Shown piece by piece: positions 1-8,056 of a stretch of DNA of 64,000 bases; the first letter of the stretch is position 1, and each line of letters opens with the position of its first letter. Below the pieces are notes generated by a model, which was not told where the DNA came from, ran no database searches, and saw only the letters and a list, made by a program, of their open reading frames with translations. The DNA lies in contig JBCCXL010000021.1 in NCBI GenBank assembly GCA_039191605.1, forward strand, positions 1 through 64,000, in the 5' to 3' direction. Both the position numbers and the translations under genes were made by a program. This stretch comes from JBCCXL01 sp039191605 (GTDB taxonomy: Bacteria; Acidobacteriota; Thermoanaerobaculia; Multivoradales; JAHZIX01).

Positions 1-1011
1 CTGACCCGAGGTCTGACGCAAGGTACGGTACTCATCGCTGGGCGATGCGGCAGTATAGACGCCACCGGAAAGCCCGCTGAACTCGCGGTAGGTCGCCCAG
101 GGTGTGATCAGCCAAACGCGGCTGGCATCGGGATCTTCGACGAGACGCTGGGCGTAATCGTGGGACCATCCGCGCCCCAGCACCGGCCGCCAGGCGTCAC
201 TGCCAGGCCAACCGGGGTGGCCCGCGCCGCCGGCCTTGTAGGCCAAGCGAGCACCAGGGCCGGTGGGGGCTCCGGCGCTCCCGCCAAAGCCACCCCCTCC
301 CCCGCCTACCGGGGCCCCGCCGCCGCCTACCGAAAGGCACGAGCGGCAATCCCCCGCTCCACCGGGGCATTCTTCCTTCGGCGGCTCGGGGCAGAGATTC
401 GAGTTCGAGAGGTCGATCTCCACCGTGCGGCTCTTGGGGCATAGCGGGCAAGGATTGAACGGGCACGGACAAGTTTCGACCGTCAGCTCGAAGCGGGCCG
501 TAGGATCACCACAACTTCCGGTGAAACCCCAAGAGACGGTGCCGCGACTCTCGGTCAGAGGGGAGCCTGCGTTGCCGCAGCTGCCGAAGAGACCTCCCGT
601 AGAGTCGCGCACGCTGAGCGTGGCGAAGGAGTAGCCGAAGCCGACGGTGGAAGGGTCGTTCTGATGGTTGCCGGGCAGGTCGATGGCCACCTCAACGCTA
701 ACGGAGCAGGAACCGATGGCGGGGTCACATCCAGCCTGGGGCGTGAGCTGAGGATCCAGCACGACCGGCGGATAGCAGCGGAAGGTCGACGCGCAATTGG
801 TCGTTTCGTCAGCTCCATTTGCAGCGGGCAACCAGGAGATGGCGCCCGAGCAGGAGGTTCCAGAGAGGGACGAGGGCTCGAATTGAGCAAAGACCACCAT
901 CGGCTGAAGCAAAGCTACGAGGCAGAACATGCGGAGGGCGCTGCCGACGCGAGCTCTGGGCTGCGAGAGAAACCTCGAGGAAAAACAGCGTACCGAGGTG
1001 GAATAGAACAC
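1..1011 (-). CDS. RHS/YD-repeat protein, N-terminal part (continues past window edge)
   Basis: The reading frame is open from the start codon to base 1, so only the N-terminal 337 residues are visible. A GTG start at 1011 is chosen because a strong GGAGG lies at 1020-1024 with 8-nt spacing; an in-frame ATG at 930 has no such site. The N-terminus looks like a long signal peptide, with a hydrophobic core FCLVALLQPMVVFA. A Cys-rich and Gly-rich segment follows. The last ~70 residues (GRGWSHDYAQRLVEDPD, then VWLITPWATYREF) match the module that precedes YD repeats in RHS proteins. RHS proteins are large surface or secreted proteins that often carry C-terminal toxins; whether this one does cannot be seen here. 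The frame shows ordinary high-GC coding composition. Confidence 0.75.
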   Translation of the reverse strand, partial: MFYSTSVRCFSSRFLSQPRARVGSALRMFCLVALLQPMVVFAQFEPSSLSGTSCSGAISWLPAANGADETTNCASTFRCYPPVVLDPQLTPQAGCDPAIGSCSVSVEVAIDLPGNHQNDPSTVGFGYSFATLSVRDSTGGLFGSCGNAGSPLTESRGTVSWGFTGSCGDPTARFELTVETCPCPFNPCPLCPKSRTVEIDLSNSNLCPEPPKEECPGGAGDCRSCLSVGGGGAPVGGGGGGFGGSAGAPTGPGARLAYKAGGAGHPGWPGSDAWRPVLGRGWSHDYAQRLVEDPDASRVWLITPWATYREFSGLSGGVYTAASPSDEYRTLRQTSGQ

Positions 1012-1282
1012 GTGGGCGACCTCCAGAATCTAAAACAATAAGTTCTCTGCAATCAGATGTAAGCATCAGGTCGATTGCATGTCTAGACCATGGAAATCTG
1101 AAGACGGTTCCTGGCTGGGCTTCTCGGGTCGCACTTAGCTGGCTGGATTTCGCCGGTCTAAACCTCGGTAATTACACACACCTTTCCCCCAGCAGCCCGA
1201 AGGCCTTATCCGCACAAGACTCCTCGCACTGCAGACGCCCTACGGGGTCACCACAGCTCCACTCCCGCCTACTCCCGCCCCC

Positions 1283-1981
1283 TCACTCCTCCTCCGCCAA
1301 CGCCTCTAAAGCCTCCGCAGCCGCCGCCTGCTCTGCTCTCTTCTTAGAGCTCCCGGTCCCCTGACCCACAACCCTTCCATCGACCCAGCACTGGAAGGTG
1401 AAGGTCTTGTCGTGGTCGGGGCCTTCGGTGGAGAGGAGGTGGTATTCCGGCAGGTCCCAGCCGCGGCCCTGGGCGAACTCTTGGAGGTCGGTTTTGGCGT
1501 CGGCGGCGCTGCCGCGGCGGCGGGAGACGGGGGCGCTTTCGAGCATCGGGAGGATGACGCTGCGGGCGGCATCGATGCCACCATCGCGGTAGACGGCGCC
1601 GAAGACGGCTTCGAGGGAGTCGGCGAGGAGGGAGCGCTTGCGGCGGCCGCCGGAGCGCTCTTCGCCGACGCCGAGGCGCAGGGATTCGCCGAGGCCGAGC
1701 ACTCCCGCGAAGCGGGCGAGGGAGCGGGCGCTCACCAGGGAGCTTTTGAGCTTGGAGAGCTCGCCCTCGTCTTCGTCCGGGTAGCGGCTGAAGAGCCACT
1801 CGGCGGCGATCATGCCGAGGATGGCGTCGCCCAGAAATTCGAGGCGCTCATAGTTGCGGTCCAGGCCCTTCTCGTTGGCGAAGGAGCGATGGGTGACGGC
1901 GGTCTCCAGCAGGCGGGGACGCTGGAAGCGGTAGCCGAGTCGCTCTTCGAGGGCGGTGGGGATGCGGCGCTTGAGGGTCAC
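1283..1981 (-). CDS. rnc: Ribonuclease III
   Basis: This 232-residue protein is the double-stranded-RNA endonuclease that processes rRNA precursors and structured mRNAs. The RIIID signature ERLEFLGD is at residues 45-52, and the second acidic pair (D121 and E124 in DSLEAVFGA) is present, so all metal-binding acidic residues are in place. A dsRNA-binding domain occupies about residues 160-228. The length is typical for bacterial RNase III. The gene sits 69 bp downstream of mutL on the same strand and could share its transcript. Family-level identification is secure. Confidence 0.96.
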   Translation of the reverse strand: MTLKRRIPTALEERLGYRFQRPRLLETAVTHRSFANEKGLDRNYERLEFLGDAILGMIAAEWLFSRYPDEDEGELSKLKSSLVSARSLARFAGVLGLGESLRLGVGEERSGGRRKRSLLADSLEAVFGAVYRDGGIDAARSVILPMLESAPVSRRRGSAADAKTDLQEFAQGRGWDLPEYHLLSTEGPDHDKTFTFQCWVDGRVVGQGTGSSKKRAEQAAAAEALEALAEEE

Positions 1982-2050
1982 TGTGAAGCTCAGTTTTAGC
2001 GGGGATCGGTTGCGGCGGACTCGGTTACAGCGGGTTCAGTTCAGGCAGGT

Positions 2051-4168
2051 TCAGTTGCGGCGGCCGAAGCGACGTTCGAGGTCGGCGTCGTCCATCACCA
2101 ACACGATGGGACGACCGTGGGGACAGGCGTAGGGGTATTCCGCCTGAAAGAGCTCTTCCACCACCGCCTCCATCTCCTCGGGGGTGAGCACGTGATGCAT
2201 CTTCACGGCTTTGCGGCAGGAGAGGTTGGTGGCGAGGGTGTCGAGGAGACGCTGGCCAAGATCGCGGGCGGCGGTAGCGCTATCCACTTCGCTATCCGCC
2301 GCCAGGGCGAGGAGCAGCTCTTCGGCATCTTCCTGGGAGAGGGAGGCGGGGATCGCCGCCACCGCCAGGGAATTGCCGGAGAGGGGCTCGACGACGAAGC
2401 CGTGGGGCTCGAGGTGGGGGGCCAGCTCCCGCAGGCGTAGGGCCTCCGCCGGAGCGAGGTCGAGGAGCAGCGGGGTGAGCAGGCGCTGGCTCGGCGGGGT
2501 CTGCTGGTCGAGGTCGCGGCGCAGGCGCTCGTAGAGAATGCGCTCGTGGGCGGCGTGCTGATCGATCAGGTAGAGACCATCGGGGCCCTGCAGGAGAATC
2601 AGCGCGCCCTTGTACTGTCCCAGCAGCTGGAAGGTACGAGCCTCTCCGGAGCGTCCCGAGAGGGCGACGGGAGCCCGCTGCACCGGCGGGAAGGCGGCGG
2701 CGGCGAGGCGCCGGGCGGCTTCCTGGGCCTGAGGAGCGGGAGTCCCCGGGGGACGAGAAGGGTCGCTCCCCGGGAAGGGAGCGGCGGTGCCGTAGGCCGG
2801 GGTGCCCTCGCCGGCTTCTACCGGACTGCCGGTGGCGTGAGTCCCTACCGCCGCCAGCGGCCTCTGGCCGCCGGCTACGCCCCCTCCTCCAGGACCTCCA
2901 CCAGAATCTGCTCCAGAACCCTGGCCTTCTCCCCCCAATGGAGACGACGGCAGAGGCGAGGCTGAAGAATGCGCCGGAGAAGATACAGGCGCCGAGGGCG
3001 GCAAATTCGCCGGCCCGCTGGAGCGCTGCCCCACGCCCTGCCATACGAAAGGAGCCTTGGGAGGACCCTGGGGCAGGCGCAGCGGAGCTTCCGCTTCTCC
3101 CTGGGCCCGGGCCAGGGCATCCCGCAGGGCGTCCCCCACCCGGTCCAGCAGCCGAGGATCGCGGAAGCGCACCTCCGCCTTCTGAGGATGAACGTTGACG
3201 TCGACGTCTTCCGGCGGCAGGTCGATGAAGAAGAAGAGGGCGGGATATTGATCCGTCCGCCACTCCTCCCGCACCGCTTTATAGAAGGTCGCCAGCAAAG
3301 AGCGGTCGCGAATCAGGCGCCGGTTGACGAAGGTGAAGAGCCGGCGGCCGCGGCTGGTGGAGTGATCCCCCACGAAGCCCGCCAGGCGCACGCCGTCGCC
3401 GAAGTCCTCGTCCTGGGAGCCCTCTTCGCCCTCTTCCCGCGCCTCGGGACGGCCGGTGATCAGACCCTGGGGCGGCAAGATATCCCTCACCGGGGTCAGA
3501 CCTCCCGCCAACTCGCGCCCGAAGATCGCCGCGATGCGCTCGCGGCGGCCCTCTTCGTCGTCCTGACTCGGCAGCGCCTCCATCAGGGTGCGCCCCTCGT
3601 GGACCAGGGCGAATCGAACGTCCGGACGGGCCAGGGCGTAGCCCTGCACCACCTCGACGCAGCGGCGCAGCTCGGTGGCCGGCTGCTTGAGGAATTTGCG
3701 CCGCGCCGGCACGTTGAAGAACAGGCTCGCCACCTCGACGGTGGTGCCCCGGGGCCGCGCGGCGGGCTCCACCGACTTCACCCGGCCGCCTTCGATGCGC
3801 ACCCGAAAGCCCTCCCCCGGCTGCTCCGCGGTGAGCAGCTCCACCCGCGCTACCGCGGCGATGGTGGCCAGGGCCTCGCCCCGGAAGCCCAGAGTGCCCA
3901 CCCGCTCGAGATCATCGAAGTTGCGGATCTTCGAGGTGGCGTGGCGATCGAAGGCCAGCAGGGCGTCCTCCGAATCCATTCCCGAACCGTCGTCGATCAC
4001 CCTCAGCCGCCGCTTGCCGCCGGACTCCAGCTCCACCCGCACCTCCAGCGCTCCGGCGTCCAGGGCGTTCTCCACCAGCTCCTTGACCACCGAAGCGGGG
4101 CGTTCCACCACCTCGCCGGCGGCGATCTGGCTGATCAGATGATCGGAGAGAAGCTGGATCTTGGACAT
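2051..4168 (-). CDS. mutL: DNA mismatch repair protein MutL
   Basis: The product has 705 residues. The N-terminal GHKL ATPase domain shows ELVENALDAGA and DDGSGM. The middle, about residues 370-480, is a low-complexity Pro/Gly/Ser linker. The C-terminal dimerisation domain contains DQHAAHERILYE at residues 536-547, together with LSCRKAVK and ACPHGRP. The DQHA(X)2E(X)4E pattern plus the Cys and CPHGRP motifs mark the MutL class with latent nicking endonuclease activity, as in bacteria that lack MutH. The protein is expected to couple MutS mismatch recognition to strand incision. mutS is not in this window. It starts at an ATG and is followed by rnc. Confidence 0.97.
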   Translation of the reverse strand: MSKIQLLSDHLISQIAAGEVVERPASVVKELVENALDAGALEVRVELESGGKRRLRVIDDGSGMDSEDALLAFDRHATSKIRNFDDLERVGTLGFRGEALATIAAVARVELLTAEQPGEGFRVRIEGGRVKSVEPAARPRGTTVEVASLFFNVPARRKFLKQPATELRRCVEVVQGYALARPDVRFALVHEGRTLMEALPSQDDEEGRRERIAAIFGRELAGGLTPVRDILPPQGLITGRPEAREEGEEGSQDEDFGDGVRLAGFVGDHSTSRGRRLFTFVNRRLIRDRSLLATFYKAVREEWRTDQYPALFFFIDLPPEDVDVNVHPQKAEVRFRDPRLLDRVGDALRDALARAQGEAEAPLRLPQGPPKAPFVWQGVGQRSSGPANLPPSAPVSSPAHSSASPLPSSPLGGEGQGSGADSGGGPGGGGVAGGQRPLAAVGTHATGSPVEAGEGTPAYGTAAPFPGSDPSRPPGTPAPQAQEAARRLAAAAFPPVQRAPVALSGRSGEARTFQLLGQYKGALILLQGPDGLYLIDQHAAHERILYERLRRDLDQQTPPSQRLLTPLLLDLAPAEALRLRELAPHLEPHGFVVEPLSGNSLAVAAIPASLSQEDAEELLLALAADSEVDSATAARDLGQRLLDTLATNLSCRKAVKMHHVLTPEEMEAVVEELFQAEYPYACPHGRPIVLVMDDADLERRFGRRN

Positions 4169-4420
4169 GGTGGAGCAAACTCAGGGCAAGGGAGAAGATG
4201 AAGTCGATACTGGTGAAACCAGAAGCGACGCAAAGAGCGCAAGGCATTCGAGACTGTTTTGTAGGGGCTGAATGAAGGAGCTGGGTATCGAGGCTGGAAG
4301 CATCCATTTCATGCCCCCATCGTCGAGAGTTCTAGTGTCGCACGGGCTGACCACCTTGCAAAGGTGAGAGCCCCGGAGAGGCGTTCCAAGGACATCTCCC
4401 TGCGATAGCATCCCCGCACC

Positions 4421-4834
4421 ATGGGCCAATTCCTCGCCATCGCCTGCGGCGGCGCCCTCGGGGCCTGCTGCCGCTACGCCGTCGCCCGCTGGGTGCAGCG
4501 CTCCTCGCTCTTCGCCGAGGGCCCCTTCAGCGGCCTGGCCGGCGAGCCCTTTCCCTGGGGCACGGTGATGGTGAACCTCAGCGGCTGCCTGCTCATCGGG
4601 CTGGCGGCGGGTCTGCTGATGCGGCCGGAGGTTTCCACCTCCTGGCGGGCCTTCCTGCTGGTGGGCTTCCTGGGCTCCTACACCACCTTCTCGACCTTCT
4701 CCTATGAGACCCTCGCGCTGCTGCGCGCGGGAGATACCCTCGCGGCCTTCGCCAACGGAGCGGGGGCGCCGATTCTGGGCGTGCTGGGGGTGTGGCTGGG
4801 AGATATCGTGGCGCGGGCGCTCAGCGGCAGCTAG
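4421..4834 (+). CDS. crcB: Fluoride ion channel CrcB/FluC
   Basis: This 137-residue membrane protein has four hydrophobic segments. The family motifs are GGALGACCRYAVARW near the N-terminus, GTVMVNLSGC in TM2, and GFLGSYTTFSTFSYE in TM3, which carries the polar and Phe track that conducts fluoride. CrcB/FluC works as a dual-topology dimer that expels F- from the cytoplasm. The single gene is consistent with a homodimer. No convincing ribosome-binding site and no fluoride riboswitch were seen in the 250 bp upstream. The gene is isolated, divergent from mutL and followed by 307 bp without a gene. Confidence 0.95.
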   Translation: MGQFLAIACGGALGACCRYAVARWVQRSSLFAEGPFSGLAGEPFPWGTVMVNLSGCLLIGLAAGLLMRPEVSTSWRAFLLVGFLGSYTTFSTFSYETLALLRAGDTLAAFANGAGAPILGVLGVWLGDIVARALSGS

Positions 4835-5141
4835 GGCCGACGGGCTCGCTGAAGGGCGGCGAAGTCTTGACGCTGCTTCAGACCCTACGCCTGGAGCAAC
4901 AGGCGCAAGCGAGAGAGCAGGGAACGAGCAGGGAAATCGGGCTCCAGGAACGGACGCCGAGGGTCGCCGCCAGAGCCAGGAGTCGTCAGCAATCTGAAGA
5001 ATCAGCAGATCCGAGAACCCTGGAAAGAGAGCCACGTACCTCACAGAAGATCTGCAACAGCTTCGTACCTTCGAGGTCCCGAAAGGGCGTGTTAGGCTGC
5101 CGACGAGCTGCAGATCAAGCTTTCCGTCCAGGAGATTTCTG
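4835..5141. other. Intergenic region between crcB and the acylase gene
   Basis: No gene is supported here. Short open frames in this stretch have no homology I recognise. A promoter for the downstream acylase gene is expected, but no clear -35/-10 pair stands out. Confidence 0.4.
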
Positions 5142-7715
5142 ATGAAAAAAGTGCTGCGTTTCCTTGTTGTTCTCCTCGTCCTCATCGCCCTCGGCATCGG
5201 CGGCGCCTGGCTATGGCTGAAGGGGAACGGTAAACCCCAGCGCAGCGGTGAGCACCAGCTGGCGGGACTCGAAGCACCGGTGACGGTGCGCTTCGACGCC
5301 CGGGCGGTGCCCCACGTCCAGGCCGATAACGAGGCGGACCTCGCCGCCGCCGTCGGCTGGCTCCACGCCAACGACCGCATGACCCAGCTGGAAATGGGCC
5401 GCCGCCTGGCCTTTGGCCGCCTGGCGGAGGTGGTCGGCGCCCCGGCCTTCAACAACGACATCTACTTCCGCACCTTCGGCTTCGCGTCGGTGGCGGCGGA
5501 GATCGAAAAGAATCTCGACCCCCGCTCCCGCACCTGGCTGGAGGGCTATGCCCGCGGCATCAACGCCTGGATCGAGCGCGGCGAACGCCCCCCGGGGCTG
5601 ATTTTGCTGCGCGCCCAGCCGGAGCCTTGGACGGTGCGAGACAGCATCGGCTTCTACCTGCTGATGGGCCACAACCTCTCCTTCTTCCAGGGCCGACCGG
5701 AAGAGGCCCGCTTCCGGGTGCTCACCAACCTCGGTGAGGAGCGCGCCGCCGACATCCTGCCCGAGGGCACCATCCTTCACCCGGAGATCGTCGAGATCTC
5801 CAAGCGTTGGCTCCCGGCCCCCGGCCCCGCCGAAACCGCCTCCCTTTCGGACCCTGAAGCCAACCCCAACGACTTCGGCGTTCGCCTGGCGCGCAATCTC
5901 GGCACGGCGATCCCCGGCGTCAGCGACGACCCCGGCGGCGCCTGGGGCTCGAACGCCTGGGCGGTGGGCAACAGCCTGTCCAAGACCGGCGCCCCGCTGC
6001 TGGCCAACGACCCCCACCTGCCGATGAACCTGCCCCCCACCTGGTTCCAGGTTCACCTCGCTTCCGACGATCTACGACTCAGCGGCTTCACCCTTCCGGG
6101 GCTGCCCTTCGTGATCATCGGGCGCAGCGAGCATCTCGCCTGGGGCGTGACCGCCAACATGCTGGACGACCACGACGTCTTCGTCGAGGAGGTCAGCGAC
6201 GACGGCACCCAGGTGCGCCGAGGCGAGGAGTGGACGCCGCTGGTGAAGCGCACCGAGACCATCCGGGTCGGCGACGAAGAGCGCGGAGTCGATTTCCGCA
6301 CCTCTGACATCGGCCCCTTCCTGGCCGCCAGCCAGAACGTCAAGTCCCCCGATCGCAGCCTCGCCTGGACCCTGCTCCAGGAGACCAGCGATCCCTTCAT
6401 CGACTTCCTGCACCTCACCCAGGCCGCCAACGTCACCGCCGCCCGGGCGGGCCTCGGCGGGTACGTCGGCGCGGCCCAGAACCTGCTGGTAGTGGACCGC
6501 GACGGCGGCCTGCTGCAAACCATCCTCGGCCGCATCCCCCAGCGCCGGAGCGGCATCGGCAACATGCTGCTGCCGGCCTGGGATCCGGCCTACGGCTGGG
6601 ACGGCATCGCCCCCCAGAGCGCCAACCCCACCCTGCTGGCGGCGGGCTCCTCCTCCGCGGAGAGCGACTCGTCGGACGCTGAAGCCGAGGATGCCGAGAC
6701 CGCACTTGAGGACGGCGCGAGCGGCTCCGCCGACGCCGAAGGCGAGGAGGGCGAGGGAACCAGCGCTCGCGAGACCCTCTTCGCTCCCGTCGGCGACCTC
6801 CTGGCCAGCGCCAACGAAGCGCCGCCGCTAATCTCTAGCCCGGCCCCCGGCGCCTACGATCTCCCCTATCGCGCCCAGCGCATCCGTCAGCTGCTGAGCT
6901 CCGACGGACCCTGGGATCCCGACACCCTGGCCGACGCCCAGAGCGACGTCCTCTGCCTCTTCTCTCGGGACCTGCTGCCACTGCTCCAGGCCCGGGTTCC
7001 CTTCGCTGGAGCCACCAATAGCGAGGACGCCGAGGAAGCTCAGCGCACCCTCGAGATCCTCGGGGATTGGGACGGTCGCATGAGCCCCACCGGCCCCGCC
7101 ACCCTCTTCTCCCTGGCGGAGGAGCGTCTGATCGAGGCGATCTTCCGGGACGAAAGCCGCAAGGCTCAGGTCCTCATCGGCTCCCGAGAGCAGCTGCTGC
7201 GAATTCTTCGCGGCGAGATCTCCGAAAGCTGGGCGGACAACGGCAATACCGAAGAGGTCGAGAGCCTCGACCAGGCCCTTGCCTCGGCCCTCGCCAGCGC
7301 CGGACGCGATGCCCGCGCCGCCTGGGGGGACGACGTTGCCAGCTGGCCCTACGCCACCCAGCATACCCTGCGGCTGGATCACATCCTCGGCGCCGTGCCG
7401 GTGATCGGCCCCCAGCTGGGACGCGGTCCGCTGCCCATCGCCGGCTCCTACACCACGATCCTGGCCTTCGATGGCCCGCTGCAGAACGAGACCCTGCGCA
7501 CCACCGTGCGCACCGGCCCCACCGGCCGCTGGGTCGCCGACCTCGGCAGCGACGCCAGCCGAGCCGCCCTACCCGGCGGTCAGAGCGGCCATCCCTTCGA
7601 CGACCACTACGACGACCAGCTGGAAGACTTCGTCGCCGGCCGCAGCCACCCGGCGCCGTGGAGCGACGAGGCGATCACCGCCGCGACCGAGTCCACGCTC
7701 CAGCTGGTGCCCTGA
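5142..7715 (+). CDS. Penicillin acylase family (Ntn-hydrolase) amidohydrolase
   Basis: This 857-residue S45-family protein has a hydrophobic N-terminal segment (about residues 4-26) that would export it or anchor it at the outer face of the membrane. The new N-terminus created by autocleavage is Ser270 in GGAWGSNAWAV. This Ser is the nucleophile of the family, which puts the alpha chain before it and the beta chain after it. HLPMNLPPTWFQVHL and the downstream GVTANMLDDHDVF fit the beta-chain core. Family members hydrolyse amides such as penicillins, acyl-homoserine lactones or acylated peptides; the substrate here cannot be predicted. An acidic low-complexity insert rich in Ser, Asp, Glu and Ala (about residues 504-550) interrupts the beta chain. 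A strong terminator follows. Confidence 0.9.
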   Translation: MKKVLRFLVVLLVLIALGIGGAWLWLKGNGKPQRSGEHQLAGLEAPVTVRFDARAVPHVQADNEADLAAAVGWLHANDRMTQLEMGRRLAFGRLAEVVGAPAFNNDIYFRTFGFASVAAEIEKNLDPRSRTWLEGYARGINAWIERGERPPGLILLRAQPEPWTVRDSIGFYLLMGHNLSFFQGRPEEARFRVLTNLGEERAADILPEGTILHPEIVEISKRWLPAPGPAETASLSDPEANPNDFGVRLARNLGTAIPGVSDDPGGAWGSNAWAVGNSLSKTGAPLLANDPHLPMNLPPTWFQVHLASDDLRLSGFTLPGLPFVIIGRSEHLAWGVTANMLDDHDVFVEEVSDDGTQVRRGEEWTPLVKRTETIRVGDEERGVDFRTSDIGPFLAASQNVKSPDRSLAWTLLQETSDPFIDFLHLTQAANVTAARAGLGGYVGAAQNLLVVDRDGGLLQTILGRIPQRRSGIGNMLLPAWDPAYGWDGIAPQSANPTLLAAGSSSAESDSSDAEAEDAETALEDGASGSADAEGEEGEGTSARETLFAPVGDLLASANEAPPLISSPAPGAYDLPYRAQRIRQLLSSDGPWDPDTLADAQSDVLCLFSRDLLPLLQARVPFAGATNSEDAEEAQRTLEILGDWDGRMSPTGPATLFSLAEERLIEAIFRDESRKAQVLIGSREQLLRILRGEISESWADNGNTEEVESLDQALASALASAGRDARAAWGDDVASWPYATQHTLRLDHILGAVPVIGPQLGRGPLPIAGSYTTILAFDGPLQNETLRTTVRTGPTGRWVADLGSDASRAALPGGQSGHPFDDHYDDQLEDFVAGRSHPAPWSDEAITAATESTLQLVP

Positions 7716-7769
7716 CTCCAGCGCCCTAGCTACCGTCGGCTCTCGTCGGCATCCAATCTGTCAGTCGAA

Positions 7770-7802
7770 AACGCCCGGTTCCCTCAAGGAGAGCCGGGCG
7801 TT
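7770..7802 (+). terminator. Rho-independent-like terminator after the acylase gene
   Basis: A perfect 9-bp stem (AACGCCCGG at 7770-7778 with CCGGGCGTT at 7794-7802) encloses a 15-nt loop and begins 55 bp after the acylase stop codon. Only a short T-rich stretch (TTCTCTATT) follows. The rest of 7716-8056 shows no gene and is the leader or promoter region of the TPR gene. Confidence 0.75.
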
Positions 7803-8056
7803 CTCTATTGGTCCCAGTCACCACAGATCGGTGGAGCCTTCACCAACGGGGCTCCAACCAAGCACTAGGGCGTAACGCGCCGCTTCGCCACGGCCTCCAC
7901 TTTGAATTAGCATGTTGCAAGACACACCCCTTCGCCATCGCTAATGCTTCCAGGCCTGCCAATAGCCAAAGCAAACGCCTTGAATTCGGTCTCCTGAGTT
8001 GGCTCTCCTCAGAGCCATCGATCCACCGCCGACCTCAGGATTTATTGGAGCGAGAG

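Noticed and set aside
2969..4201. 410-codon open frame opposite mutL
   Set aside because: It is antisense to a well-supported mutL. Long antisense frames are expected at this GC content, and the peptide has no domain.
4200..4420. Fluoride riboswitch upstream of crcB
   Set aside because: The conserved core of the crcB motif could not be found in the leader.
4181..5461. 426-codon minus-strand frame across crcB and the acylase start
   Set aside because: It overlaps two convincing genes on the other strand and encodes a low-complexity peptide.
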